From Ferirhizobium litorale (GTDB lineage Bacteria; Pseudomonadota; Alphaproteobacteria; Rhizobiales; Rhizobiaceae): a DNA stretch of 64,000 bases. How positions within the stretch are numbered: position 1 is the stretch's first letter; each line of letters opens with the position of its first letter. Below are positions 52,746-62,312 of the stretch, one piece after another. The DNA is taken from positions 156,074-220,073 of the forward strand of contig JALDYZ010000008.1 of NCBI GenBank assembly GCA_030028905.1. Reading direction: 5' to 3'. Both the position numbers and the translations under genes were made by a program. Below the pieces are notes generated by a model. It searched no databases. It was not told the origin of the DNA and saw only the letters and a program-made list of their open reading frames with translations.

Positions 52746-53879
52746 ATGACAAAGGAATATGGCGTCGGCATCATCGGATGCGGCAACATCTCGGGCGCTT
52801 ACTTCAAGCTAATCCCGATCTTCAACAACCTCAAGGTCGTCGCCTGCGCCGACCTCAACCCGGACGCGGCCAAGGCGCGTGCCGAGGAATTCGGGGTCGA
52901 GGCGCAGGACATCGACGCGCTGCTCGCCAACCCGGCGGTCGACGTCGTCGTCAACCTGACGATCCCGGAGGCACACTATCCGGTGTCCAAGCGGGCGCTC
53001 GAAGCCGGCAAGCACGTCTACTCGGAAAAGCCCTTCGTGCTGTCGCTCGAACAGGGCGAGGACCTGCGCCGCATCGCCGACGCCAGGGGGCTCAAGGTCG
53101 GCTCGGCGCCCGACACCTATCTCGGCGGCTCGCACCAGTTCGCCCGCCACCTGATCGACAGCGGCAAGCTCGGCAAGATCATGTCGGGAACGGCGCACGT
53201 GCTCGGGCCGGGCATGGAGATGTGGCACCCCAATCCGGACTTCTTCTTCGCTCCCGGCGGCGGGCCGATCCTCGACATGGGACCGTACTATGTCAACAAC
53301 CTCGTCAACCTGATCGGGCCGGTCAAGCGCGTCGTGGCACTCGCCAACAAGGCCAAGCAGGAGCGCACGATCGGTACGGGCGCGCGCACCGGCGAGAAGG
53401 TGCCGGTCATCGTCGCCACCAACATCCATGCGGTGCTGGAATTCGCCAGCGGCGCCCAGATCGCGCTGATGGCGAGCTGGGACGTCTGGGCTCATCGCCA
53501 CCAGAACATGGAGCTCTACGGCACCGACGGCGCCATCTTCGTGCCCGATCCGAACTTCTTCGGCGGCACGGTCGAGGTCGCCGGCATGGACCGCGAGCCG
53601 AAGGAAGTCGAGGTGTGGGATCATCCGCTGACCCGGCACAACTACGAGTTCGACTGGGGCACCCAGGCGAACTATCGCGGCGCCGGCCTTGCCGACATGA
53701 TGGCGGCAGTCGAGACCGGGCGTGACTATCGCTGCTCTCTGGATCGCTCGCTGCACACGATCGACGTGCTGACGGCGATCCTCAGGTCGGCGGACGAGGG
53801 CAGGGCGGTCGACATCGTCACCACCTGCACCCAGCCGGAAGCCTTCGGCGTCGAGGAAGCCCTTGCGCTTTTGAGGTAG
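52746..53879 (+). CDS. Gfo/Idh/MocA-family sugar dehydrogenase
   Basis: A 377-residue NAD(P)-dependent oxidoreductase. The Rossmann start is YGVGIIGCGNISGAYFKLIPIFNNLKVVACADLN; the signature EKPFVLSLEQGEDL contains the conserved EKP lysine, and GGGPILDMGPYYVNNLVNLIGPVKRV is the family's second block. It probably oxidises or reduces a hydroxyl of a sugar from the imported oligosaccharide. It follows the isomerase by 15 bp, and such pairs often act in sequence. Confidence 0.92.
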   Translation: MTKEYGVGIIGCGNISGAYFKLIPIFNNLKVVACADLNPDAAKARAEEFGVEAQDIDALLANPAVDVVVNLTIPEAHYPVSKRALEAGKHVYSEKPFVLSLEQGEDLRRIADARGLKVGSAPDTYLGGSHQFARHLIDSGKLGKIMSGTAHVLGPGMEMWHPNPDFFFAPGGGPILDMGPYYVNNLVNLIGPVKRVVALANKAKQERTIGTGARTGEKVPVIVATNIHAVLEFASGAQIALMASWDVWAHRHQNMELYGTDGAIFVPDPNFFGGTVEVAGMDREPKEVEVWDHPLTRHNYEFDWGTQANYRGAGLADMMAAVETGRDYRCSLDRSLHTIDVLTAILRSADEGRAVDIVTTCTQPEAFGVEEALALLR

Positions 53880-53944
53880 GTGCCTCAAACGATGGTCCGG
53901 GCGGGCAACCTGCCCGGACCGCACAGAATTCGAGGAGACGTGTC

Positions 53945-54976
<1,032 letters not shown>

Positions 54977-55082
54977 CATGACTGGAAGAAGCGCCTGTTG
55001 CTGTCGCAAGGGGCGCTTCCTTGCTCAAGGTAGTTGAGGCTCGGCGCACGCGCGCGGGCCGCCATACGAAGGAATAGCGATA

Positions 55083-56693
55083 GTGATCCGCAATCCGATC
55101 CTGCCGGGCTTCAATCCGGACCCGTCGATCTGCCGCGTCGGTGACGACTACTACATCGCAACCTCGACCTTCGAATGGTATCCGGGGGTGCAGATCCATC
55201 ACTCCCGCGACCTCGTCAACTGGCGCCTCGTGCGCCGGCCGCTGGAGCGGCAAGGCCAGCTCGACATGCGGGGAAACCCCGACAGCTGCGGCGTCTGGGC
55301 GCCGTGCCTGTCCCATGCCGACGGGCAGTTCTGGCTGGTCTTTACCGACGTGAAGCGCTTCGATGGCAACTTCAAGGATGCGCATAACTACATCGTGACT
55401 TCACCAACCATCGAGGGCGAATGGTCCGATCCGGTCTACGTCAATTCGTCCGGCTTCGACCCGTCGCTGTTCCATGACGATGACGGCCGCAAGTGGTTCC
55501 TCAACATGCAGTGGAACCACCGCACCGAAAGCTACGGGGGAGCGCCAAAATCACCGGCCTTCGATGGCATCCTGCTGCAGGAATGGGACCCGCAGACGAA
55601 AGCGCTGACGGGGCCGATCAAGAACATCTTCGCCGGGAGTCCGCTCGGTCTCGTGGAAGGCCCGCATCTCTTCAAGCGCAACGGCTGGTACTATCTGACG
55701 ACGGCAGAAGGCGGCACCGGCTACGACCACGCCGTCACCATGGCGCGCTCGCGCACCATCGACGGACCCTATGAAATGCACCCCGACATGCATCTCATCA
55801 CGTCCAGGGGGCATCCCGAGGCCGTCTTGCAGCGGTCAGGGCATGGGCAGTATGTCGAAACCCCCTCGGGCGAGCCCTACCACACCCATCTGAGCGGTCG
55901 TCCTCTGCCGCCGAAGCGGCGCTGCACGCTGGGCCGCGAGACCTCGATCCAGAGATGCGTCTGGAAGGAGGACGGCTGGCTCTATCTCGCAAACGGCACG
56001 GTCGTCCCCGATGTCGAGGTCGAGGCACCGAACGCCGCCATGCCCGTCGAGAAGCCGCACCGCAGCGGATACAATTTCGATGGCGGCAATCTGCCCGAGG
56101 ATTTCCAGTGGCTGCGCACACCGCAGCCGGAGCGCATCTTTTCGCTTGCCGAGCGCCCCGGTCACCTGCGGCTGTTCGCACGGGAAAGCATCGGCTCGTG
56201 GTTCGAACAGGCGCTCGTCGCCCGACGGCAGGAGCATCACCGCTTTCGCGCCGAGACCGTGCTGGAATTCGAGCCGGATACCTACCAGCAGGTCGCCGGG
56301 CTGACGCACTACTACAACCGCCACAAGTTCCATGCCGTTGCCGTCACCTGGCATGAAAAACTCGGCCGCTGCGTCACCATTCTTTCCTGCAACGGCGACT
56401 ATCCGGATGCGAAACTGAGCTTCCCGGCCGGCAGCGGCGTCGCGATCCCGGATGGACGGGTGCAACTGTCCATGGAAGTCCGTGACAACGACCTGCAGTT
56501 CTTCTGGCAGACGGAGGGCAAGGGGGCCTGGCAACCGATCGGCCCTATGCTCGATGCCGGCGTCGTCTCCGACGAGGGTGGCCGCGGCGAACACGGCTCG
56601 TTCACCGGCGCCTTCGCGGGTGTTTTCGCCTTCGATACGTCCGGGCGCGCAAAGGTCGCGGACTTCGACTGGTTCAACTACGACGAACTGTGA
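55083..56693 (+). CDS. Glycoside hydrolase family 43, beta-xylosidase-like
   Basis: A 536-residue GH43 enzyme with a five-blade propeller followed by a C-terminal beta-sandwich, the length and layout of XynB-type beta-xylosidases. The base Asp13 is in NPILPGFNPDPSICRVGDDYY, the pKa-tuning aspartate in SGFDPSLFHDDDG, and the acid Glu192 in GLVEGPHLFKRNGWYY. The start is GTG at 55083 with GAAGGAA upstream. No signal peptide, so it works on imported xylo- or arabino-oligosaccharides. Some members also remove arabinose. Confidence 0.92.
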   Translation: MIRNPILPGFNPDPSICRVGDDYYIATSTFEWYPGVQIHHSRDLVNWRLVRRPLERQGQLDMRGNPDSCGVWAPCLSHADGQFWLVFTDVKRFDGNFKDAHNYIVTSPTIEGEWSDPVYVNSSGFDPSLFHDDDGRKWFLNMQWNHRTESYGGAPKSPAFDGILLQEWDPQTKALTGPIKNIFAGSPLGLVEGPHLFKRNGWYYLTTAEGGTGYDHAVTMARSRTIDGPYEMHPDMHLITSRGHPEAVLQRSGHGQYVETPSGEPYHTHLSGRPLPPKRRCTLGRETSIQRCVWKEDGWLYLANGTVVPDVEVEAPNAAMPVEKPHRSGYNFDGGNLPEDFQWLRTPQPERIFSLAERPGHLRLFARESIGSWFEQALVARRQEHHRFRAETVLEFEPDTYQQVAGLTHYYNRHKFHAVAVTWHEKLGRCVTILSCNGDYPDAKLSFPAGSGVAIPDGRVQLSMEVRDNDLQFFWQTEGKGAWQPIGPMLDAGVVSDEGGRGEHGSFTGAFAGVFAFDTSGRAKVADFDWFNYDEL

Positions 56694-56856
56694 ACGTCTC
56701 GCCAGTGGCGCGGACGATATTCGCTGTCCGCGCCGGGTGCTTTACGCTAGGAAAAGAAGCAACGACTAATTTAAGTAGCGCACATAAACCATTGCCTTCC
56801 ATTACGAAACTTTAATTTAACTTTCAGTTTCGGTTCATCTTTCGCGCCCTAGTTTG

Positions 56857-56876
56857 CTCGTGTGATTAAACACGAG
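56857..56876 (+). promoter_or_regulatory. Inverted repeat over the ribosome site of the RcnB-like gene
   Basis: CTCGTGT-GATTAA-ACACGAG, a perfect 7-bp stem. Its right arm runs into the GAGGA ribosome site before the ATG at 56885, so folding in the mRNA could hide the start; alternatively it is a regulator site. The DNA upstream (56760-56830) is unusually AT-rich and promoter-like. Confidence 0.6.
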
Positions 56877-56884
56877 GATTGAAC

Positions 56885-57208
56885 ATGAAAAAGATATTTG
56901 CCGCACTGCTTTCCGCCTCCTTCCTGCTGTCGCCGATGGTCGCCTCGCAGGCGAATGCCGGTCCGCGCCACGACCATTCGCACACTGTCATCGAAAAGAA
57001 GAAGGTCGTCGTCACCCGCCATCACCGCTGGTCCAAGGGTCATCACCTGAGCCCGGGCGAGCGTCGTCGCATGGCCGAAGTGCGCGACTACCGCCGTCAT
57101 CACCTGCATGCCCCGCCGCGTGGCTATCGCTGGGTTCGCGCCGACAACGACTATCTGCTGGTCGGCATCACCTCCGGCATTGTCGCCAGCATCATCGCTG
57201 GGCGGTGA
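56885..57208 (+). CDS. RcnB-like secreted basic/His-rich protein
   Basis: A 107-residue exported protein with signal peptide MKKIFAALLSASFLLSPMVASQANA. The mature part is rich in His and Arg (RHDHSHTVIEKKKVVVTRHHRW) and carries the RcnB motif RDYRRHHLHAPPRGYRWVRADNDYLLVGI, ending in a hydrophobic segment GIVASIIAG. In E. coli RcnB is a periplasmic protein affecting nickel/cobalt export, but most family members are uncharacterised. It lies near zinc genes, though on its own promoter. Confidence 0.8.
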   Translation: MKKIFAALLSASFLLSPMVASQANAGPRHDHSHTVIEKKKVVVTRHHRWSKGHHLSPGERRRMAEVRDYRRHHLHAPPRGYRWVRADNDYLLVGITSGIVASIIAGR

Positions 57209-57223
57209 CATTGCGGACAGCAC

Positions 57224-57247
57224 GGGGGAAGGGCGGACCCTTCCCCC
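57224..57247 (+). terminator. Perfect hairpin after the RcnB-like gene
   Basis: GGGGGAAGGG-CGGA-CCCTTCCCCC, a perfect 10-bp stem with a tetraloop 15 bp after the stop. No long T-run, so termination may be rho-assisted. It also lies beyond the convergent 59-residue gene and could end that transcript. Confidence 0.7.
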
Positions 57248-57263
57248 GGTCACTTGGGAATTT

Positions 57264-57443
57264 TCACTTCCTGCTTGTTGCCCGCCGAAGAAACAAACGG
57301 GCAATAGTGGCGAGCAGGGCACTCGCGCCATTCACTTCGCTCGCGTTCGCCTGAGGGGCTGCCGCCGGGTCCTTGCGGTCGGCACTACTCGGTTCGCATT
57401 CGATACATTCGCACCGAAACAACATTTTTCCGGGCTTGCTCAT
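57264..57443 (-). CDS. 59-residue CxCxxC protein coupled to the COG0523 GTPase gene
   Basis: A small gene whose ATG (57441-57443) overlaps the stop of the GTPase gene as ATGA, a strong sign of coupled translation. The product begins [20 protein letters not shown]: the CECIEC motif (Cys11, Cys13, Cys16) is a likely metal-binding site. The rest is Ala-rich and ends in a hydrophobic then basic stretch ([19 protein letters not shown]), possibly an amphipathic or membrane-touching helix. I do not recognise a family. Location after a zinc-type metallochaperone suggests a partner in zinc handling, which is inference. Confidence 0.6.
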   Translation of the reverse strand: MSKPGKMLFRCECIECEPSSADRKDPAAAPQANASEVNGASALLATIARLFLRRATSRK

Positions 57444-58645
57444 GCGACCCGCCTGCCCCAGTCGGGGAAGGGATCGGCAAGCCGGGTCCACCGCTGCGGG
57501 GTGAAATCGTTCGCATTGATGAGACACGCGTCGAGTTCGGCACGGATCGCCGCCTCGTCCATCGGATCGGCGCCGATGAAGACGATCTCCTGCCGACGGT
57601 CACCCCAGACCGGATCGAGATAAGGTCCGATCGCCCGCTCAAAACCCGGGTCGTCCGGCCAGCGCGAACGCGGAACCGCGGCCCACCACAGCCCCATGCG
57701 GCCGGTCCTGACAAGCGGCCCGGCCTGGCTGATCTCGCCGACGTGGTCGGGCCGGGTGGCAAGCCAGAAGAACCCCTTGGCGCGCACGACGCCCGGCCAG
57801 GAGCGGTCGAGAAAGGCCTGGAAACGCATGGGATCGAAGGGGCGCCGCGCCCGGTAGACGAAGGAGCGGATGCCGTATTCCTCGGTTTCCGGCACATGGT
57901 CGCGAAAACCGTGCAGTTCCTTGTACCAGAGCGGATGGGTCTCGGCCTTGTCGATGTCGAACAGGCCGGTTCCGAGGACCTCGCGCAGGTCGACGCTGGC
58001 GAAATCGGTTTCGATCAGACGGGCATCGGGGTTGAGCCCCTTGATGATCGTACGGGCCGCTTCCCGTTCTTCCGGCGTTGCCGCGCCGATCTTGTTGAGA
58101 ACGACGACATCGGCAAACTCGATCTGCTCGACCAGCAGGTCGACGATGGTGCGCACGTCGCCTTCGCCGGCGGTTTCGCCGCGATCGGCCAGAAAGTCGC
58201 TGCTCGAATAATCGGAAAGCAGGTTGGCGGCGTCGACGACGGTGACCATGGTGTCGAGCCTGGCGATGTCAGCCAGGCTGTTGCCGTCCTCGTCGCGAAA
58301 CTCGAAGGTGGTCGCCACCGGCAAGGGCTCGGCGATCCCGGTCGACTCGATCAGCAGGTAGTCGAAGCGGTCTTCCTCGGCCAGACGTCGCACTTCCTGG
58401 AGCAGGTCGTCGCGCAGCGTGCAGCAGATGCAGCCGTTGGTCATCTCGACCAGTTGCTCCTCGGTGCGCGACAGGTTTGCGCCACCGTCGCGCACCAGCG
58501 CCGCATCGATGTTGATCTCGCTCATGTCGTTGACGATCACCGCCACCCTGAGGCCGGAGCGATTGGCAAGGATGTGGTTGAGCAGTGTCGTCTTGCCGGC
58601 GCCGAGGAAGCCGGACAGGACGGTGACGGGCAGTTTTTCGGTCAT
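57440..58645 (-). CDS. COG0523 (CobW-like) GTPase, probable zinc metallochaperone
   Basis: A 401-residue G3E GTPase. Walker A is GFLGAGKTT (residues 12-20), then NDMSEINID, the metal site G71-C-I-C-C75 (CxCC), [10 protein letters not shown] and the NKIG guanine-specificity motif. A C-terminal CobW-C domain follows ([22 protein letters not shown]). It is closer in length and context to zinc-starvation members such as ZagA/ZigA/YciC than to the cobalamin CobW: it adjoins znuA and has a probable Zur site 10 bp before its start. Its stop overlaps a small CxCxxC gene. Confidence 0.9.
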   Translation of the reverse strand: MTEKLPVTVLSGFLGAGKTTLLNHILANRSGLRVAVIVNDMSEINIDAALVRDGGANLSRTEEQLVEMTNGCICCTLRDDLLQEVRRLAEEDRFDYLLIESTGIAEPLPVATTFEFRDEDGNSLADIARLDTMVTVVDAANLLSDYSSSDFLADRGETAGEGDVRTIVDLLVEQIEFADVVVLNKIGAATPEEREAARTIIKGLNPDARLIETDFASVDLREVLGTGLFDIDKAETHPLWYKELHGFRDHVPETEEYGIRSFVYRARRPFDPMRFQAFLDRSWPGVVRAKGFFWLATRPDHVGEISQAGPLVRTGRMGLWWAAVPRSRWPDDPGFERAIGPYLDPVWGDRRQEIVFIGADPMDEAAIRAELDACLINANDFTPQRWTRLADPFPDWGRRVA

Positions 58646-58654
58646 GATCGATCC

Positions 58655-58672
58655 GTTATGTTATTAAGTAAC
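58655..58672. promoter_or_regulatory. Probable Zur operator of the COG0523 gene
   Basis: GTTATGTTATTAAGTAAC, an imperfect palindrome with GTTA and TAAC ends directly upstream of the GTPase start. Its first 12 bases are identical to GTTATGTTATTA between znuA and znuC (60023-60034), which makes a shared zinc-responsive regulator very likely. Confidence 0.75.
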
Positions 58673-58730
58673 AAGAAAAGGGTTGAAAGAGGGCGGGCCG
58701 CTGTCCGCGTGGTTCGGCACTTCTTGTCTT

Positions 58731-58843
58731 CGTCTTCCGGCCTTGAGCCGGAATCCGGCCCCGCCGCGCGTCTGCGCGGCGAAAGAGTCTCTCGCGATCA
58801 AGGACTTGATCGCGCTGCATACCGGCACGAGGCCGGTATGACG
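58731..58843 (-). repeat. Multi-hairpin intergenic repeat, copy 3 (reverse orientation)
   Basis: A 113-bp full copy of the element at 12376, inverted. Stems in + strand order: TTCCGGC/GCCGGAA (58735-58753), CGCCGCGC/GCGCGGCG (58762-58781), CGCGATCAAG/CTTGATCGCG (58793-58814), CATACCGGC/GCCGGTATG (58818-58840). Compared with copy 1, bases change on both arms of the stems so pairing is kept. It lies between the COG0523 promoter and the znuA stop. Confidence 0.85.
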
Positions 58844-58947
58844 GTGGTAGATAAGTTGCCGTTCTCGGAACAATCAATCGAGTTGACGGCTTTGCCGGCA
58901 GTCTGAGGCGGACCGCAATCCGCCTTTTGCTCGTGCCGCCGCACCGT

Positions 58948-59997
58948 TCAGTTGCCCGACAGGCAATCCTTGAGCGAACTGGCGGTGCCGCGCATCAGTT
59001 CGAAATAGAGCTCGGGACCGGCTTGAAGCGTTGCGCCTTCGGGGTCGAGCGTGCCGGATTTCGCCGGTGTGCCCTCGAGGACGACGCCGACCAGCTTCGG
59101 CTCGAACTGCGGCTCGGCAAAGACGCAGGTCGCGCCGAGGTCGATCACCTTCTTGTGGATCTCCGCCACCCGCTCGGCGCCCGGCACGTTTTCCGGGCTG
59201 ATGGTGATCGAACCTGCCACCTTCAGGCCGTAGCGCTTCTCGAGATACTGGTAGGCGTCGTGGAAGACGACGAAAGGCTTGTCCTTGACCGGTGACACGG
59301 TTGCGGCGATCTCCTGGTCGAGCGCGTCGAGTTTGGCCTCCAGCTTTTCGGCGTTGGCCTCGTATCTCTCAGCATTGGCGGGATCGGCGGCCGCGAGCGT
59401 GGCGGCGATTTCCGCTGTCATCGCCTTGGCATTGACCGGGTCGAGCCAGACATGCATGTCGTGGCCTTCGTGATCGTGGTCCGCATGCCCTTCATGTCCG
59501 TCTGCGTGCTCGTCCTCATGGGCATGCTCACTCACGTGCGCATGCTCGCCCTCGTGGGCTTCTTCGCCTTCGTGCGCATGGGCTTCTTCGGCGTGCCCTT
59601 CCTCGCCTTCGTGCCCGTGATCATGGGCCTCGAACGCCCCGCCCTCGCGGAAGGGAAGCAGGGTCAGCCCCGGCGCCTCGGAAAGCTCGACGACCTTTGC
59701 CTTGGCGGCAAGCGAACCCAGCGGCTTCTCAAGGAAGGCTTCCAGCCCAGGCCCGGCCCAGAACACCACGTCGGCCTGTTCCAGCGCGCGGGCATTCGAG
59801 GGCTTCAGCGAATAGGTGTGCGGCGAGGCGCCGCCATCGACGATCAGTTCCGGTGTTCCGACGCCCGCCATGACGGCGGCGACCAGCGAATGCAGCGGCT
59901 TGATCGATACCACCACGTCGGGCGCATCGGCCGCCTGTGCGGTGGCGGAAAGGGCGAGGATCGACGAGGCAAAGAGGAGGCAGGAGGCTTTTTTCAT
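58948..59997 (-). CDS. znuA: Zinc ABC transporter periplasmic binding protein ZnuA
   Basis: A 349-residue ZnuA with signal peptide MKKASCLLFASSILALSATAQA. It has VSIKPLHSLVAAVMAGVG with the first zinc histidine, DGGASPHTYSLKPSNARAL with the second, and FHDAYQYLEKRYGL with the third. Between residues about 120 and 180 lies a long His/Glu/Asp loop (many HEGE, HAHE and HDHE units), typical of zinc-specific members and thought to gather zinc. It is divergent from znuC across two probable Zur sites. Confidence 0.95.
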   Translation of the reverse strand: MKKASCLLFASSILALSATAQAADAPDVVVSIKPLHSLVAAVMAGVGTPELIVDGGASPHTYSLKPSNARALEQADVVFWAGPGLEAFLEKPLGSLAAKAKVVELSEAPGLTLLPFREGGAFEAHDHGHEGEEGHAEEAHAHEGEEAHEGEHAHVSEHAHEDEHADGHEGHADHDHEGHDMHVWLDPVNAKAMTAEIAATLAAADPANAERYEANAEKLEAKLDALDQEIAATVSPVKDKPFVVFHDAYQYLEKRYGLKVAGSITISPENVPGAERVAEIHKKVIDLGATCVFAEPQFEPKLVGVVLEGTPAKSGTLDPEGATLQAGPELYFELMRGTASSLKDCLSGN

Positions 59998-60022
59998 CGT
60001 GATGGTCCCAATGATTGGATAT

Positions 60023-60037
60023 GTTATGTTATTACAT
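60023..60037. promoter_or_regulatory. Probable Zur operator 1 (znuA side)
   Basis: GTTATGTTATTACAT, sharing its first 12 bases with the COG0523 promoter site. It lies 26 bp before the znuA ATG on the minus strand. Confidence 0.72.
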
Positions 60038-60043
60038 CAATTG

Positions 60044-60058
60044 CGTTATGCTATAACG
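60044..60058. promoter_or_regulatory. Probable Zur operator 2 (znuC side)
   Basis: CGTTAT-GCT-ATAACG, a perfect palindrome 38 bp before the znuC ATG. It resembles the GTTATATTATAAC-type Zur sites known in alphaproteobacteria. Confidence 0.8.
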
Positions 60059-60095
60059 TGTGCCATAGCAGGGTGCAACACCGGGACCGAAAAAA

Positions 60096-61073
60096 ATGCT
60101 GAATACCTTGAACCATGCGGCAGAACCGCTGGTTTCGCTCGAAAGTGTCGGAGTTCACCGCAATGGCCGCTGGCTGGTGCGTGGCGTCGATTTTACCGTG
60201 CGCCGCGGCGAGATCGTCACCCTGATCGGCCCGAACGGCTCGGGCAAGTCGACCAGCGCCAAGGCGGCGATCGGCGTATTGAAGCCCGACGAGGGCAGGG
60301 TGAGCCGGATCCCCGACCTCAAGGTCGGCTATGTTCCGCAGAAGCTTGCGATCGACTGGACGCTGCCGCTTACCGTGCGCCGGCTGATGACGCTGACGGG
60401 GCCATTGGCGCAAAGAGACGTCGATGCGGCGCTCGCCGCCGTCGGCATGTCGGCGCTTGCCGGCGCCGAGGTGCAACACCTCTCCGGCGGCGAGTTCCAG
60501 CGCGCGCTGCTTGCCCGCGCCATTGCCCGCAAGCCGGACCTGCTGGTGCTCGACGAACCAGTGCAGGGTGTCGATTTCTCCGGCGAACTGGCACTCTACG
60601 ACCTCATCAAGCAGATCCGCAATGCCACCGGCTGCGGCATCCTGCTGATTTCCCACGATCTTCACGTGGTGATGGCGGAGACTGACACGGTCATCTGCCT
60701 CAACGGCCATGTCTGCTGCCGCGGCACGCCGCAGGCGGTCAGCCAGAGCCCGGAATACATGCGCCTGTTCGGGGCGAGGGCTGCCCAGACCATTGCCCTT
60801 TACAGCCACCACCACGACCACACCCACCTGCCGGACGGACGCGTCCAGCATGCCGACGGATCGATCACCGACCATTGCCACGCCGAAGACGGCCATCACG
60901 ACCATCGCCACGGCGTGCTCCATGGTGTTGGCGAGGAACGGCCGCATGTGCACGGTCCCGATTGCGGCCATCTCCACCAGCAGGAGCGCGGACACGGCCA
61001 TGGCCACGGCCTGCCGGTCGCCGAGGAAACCACCGGCCTCCCGAATTTGAAGGGAGGCGAAGACCGTGCTTGA
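60096..61073 (+). CDS. znuC: Zinc ABC transporter ATP-binding protein ZnuC with His-rich tail
   Basis: A 325-residue ATPase. Walker A is IGPNGSGKST, the signature LSGGEFQRALLARA, Walker B LLVLDEPVQGVD and the switch HDLHVVM. The usual domain ends near residue 240; about 85 extra residues follow, rich in His (SHHHDHTHLPDGRV, EDGHHDHRHG, RGHGHGHGL). It powers zinc import through ZnuB. Its end overlaps the znuB start by 8 bp. Confidence 0.95.
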   Translation: MLNTLNHAAEPLVSLESVGVHRNGRWLVRGVDFTVRRGEIVTLIGPNGSGKSTSAKAAIGVLKPDEGRVSRIPDLKVGYVPQKLAIDWTLPLTVRRLMTLTGPLAQRDVDAALAAVGMSALAGAEVQHLSGGEFQRALLARAIARKPDLLVLDEPVQGVDFSGELALYDLIKQIRNATGCGILLISHDLHVVMAETDTVICLNGHVCCRGTPQAVSQSPEYMRLFGARAAQTIALYSHHHDHTHLPDGRVQHADGSITDHCHAEDGHHDHRHGVLHGVGEERPHVHGPDCGHLHQQERGHGHGHGLPVAEETTGLPNLKGGEDRA

Positions 61074-61893
61074 CGATTTCTTCGTCCGCGCCCTCGTGGC
61101 CGGCGTCGGTCTGGCGCTGACCACCGGTCCGCTCGGCTGCTTCATCATCTGGCGGCGCATGGCCTATTTCGGCGATACCATGGCCCATTCGGCCCTGCTG
61201 GGCGTGGCGCTGTCGCTGCTGTTCGACCTCAACCTGATGCTGGCGGTCTTCGTCGTCGCCGCCGGCGTGTCGCTGCTGCTGCTCGTGCTGCAGCGCCGCC
61301 AGGCGCTCTCGGCCGATGCGTTGCTCGGCATCCTGTCGCATGCGACGCTCGCCATCGGCCTCGTCATGGTCGCCTTCATGACCTGGGTGCGCATCGATCT
61401 CGTCGCCTTCCTGTTCGGGGACATTCTGGCCGTCACCCGCTCCGACATCGACCTCATCTGGGGCGGCGGCATCCTCGTGCTGTTCGCCATCGTCTATCTG
61501 TGGCGGCCGTTGCTCGCTTCCACCGTCAATCCGGAACTGGCCGAAGCCGAGGGCCTGCAGCCCGAAAGGGCGCGGCTGTTCTTCATGCTGCTGATGGCGG
61601 TCGTCATCGCCATCGCCATGAAGATCGTCGGCATCATGCTGATCACCTCGCTCTTGATCATCCCGGCGGCGACGGCGCGGCGCTTTTCCTCGACGCCAGA
61701 AATGATGGCGGTGTTCGCCTCGCTGATCGGCGCGCTGGCGGTCGTCGGCGGGCTGTTCGGCTCGCTGCATTACGATACGCCGTCCGGCCCGTCGATCGTG
61801 GTGGCCGCCCTCGTCCTCTTCCTTCTCAGCCTTCTGCCCGTCAGGCGCCGGCAGGCCGAGGCACAGGCAAAAGCGGAAGGTATTCGCCGATGA
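61066..61893 (+). CDS. znuB: Zinc ABC transporter permease ZnuB
   Basis: A 275-residue ABC-3 family permease with about 7-8 helices. Family blocks are GPLGCFIIWRRMAYFGDTMAHSALLGVALS and VGIMLITSLLIIPAATARRFS. The start is GTG at 61066, within the end of znuC, with AAGGGAGG upstream. It ends by ATGA overlap with zur. Confidence 0.94.
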   Translation: MLDDFFVRALVAGVGLALTTGPLGCFIIWRRMAYFGDTMAHSALLGVALSLLFDLNLMLAVFVVAAGVSLLLLVLQRRQALSADALLGILSHATLAIGLVMVAFMTWVRIDLVAFLFGDILAVTRSDIDLIWGGGILVLFAIVYLWRPLLASTVNPELAEAEGLQPERARLFFMLLMAVVIAIAMKIVGIMLITSLLIIPAATARRFSSTPEMMAVFASLIGALAVVGGLFGSLHYDTPSGPSIVVAALVLFLLSLLPVRRRQAEAQAKAEGIRR

Positions 61894-62291
61894 ACATGCC
61901 GCAACTGACCAAGAACCAGGCGCTGGTGTTCGACGTGCTGTCGAAATCCGAAGCACCGTTGAGCGCCTACACCATCCTCGACAAACTGCGCGACCAGGGG
62001 TTCCGGGCACCGCTGCAGGTCTATCGCGCCCTCGACAAGCTGCTGGAGGCCGGCATCGTGCACCGGCTGGAAAGCATCAATTCCTTCGTCGCCTGCGCCC
62101 ACCGCCAGGAAGCCTGCTGCGGTCATGGCCACGGCATCGTCGCGTTCGCCATCTGCAACAGCTGTGGCCACGTCACCGAGTTCCACGACCACGAACTCGA
62201 CCATCGCCTGTCGGATTGGGGCAAGCGCCAGCATTTCAAGCCGGAAAAGACGACGATCGAGATCCGCGGCCTGTGCGAGGCCTGCGCCTGA
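61890..62291 (+). CDS. zur: Fur-family zinc uptake regulator Zur
   Basis: A 133-residue Zur: winged helix TKNQALVFDVLSKSEAPLSAYTILDKLRDQGFRAPLQVYRALDKLLEAGIVHRLESINSFVAC, then the metal-sensing part with HRQEACCGHGHG, the CNSCGH and CEAC structural-zinc cysteines. The presence of CxxC pairs and the znu operon context mark Zur rather than Fur or Irr. It should repress znuA, znuCB-zur and the COG0523 gene when zinc is ample. Co-transcription with znuCB gives feedback. Confidence 0.94.
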   Translation: MNMPQLTKNQALVFDVLSKSEAPLSAYTILDKLRDQGFRAPLQVYRALDKLLEAGIVHRLESINSFVACAHRQEACCGHGHGIVAFAICNSCGHVTEFHDHELDHRLSDWGKRQHFKPEKTTIEIRGLCEACA

Positions 62292-62312
62292 AGCGAGAGG
62301 CCTCGCGCCTCA

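Noticed and set aside
57440..58645. CobW of cobalamin synthesis
   Set aside because: It is a COG0523 relative, but it sits with znuA and a probable Zur site, far from the cob genes, so a zinc role is more likely.
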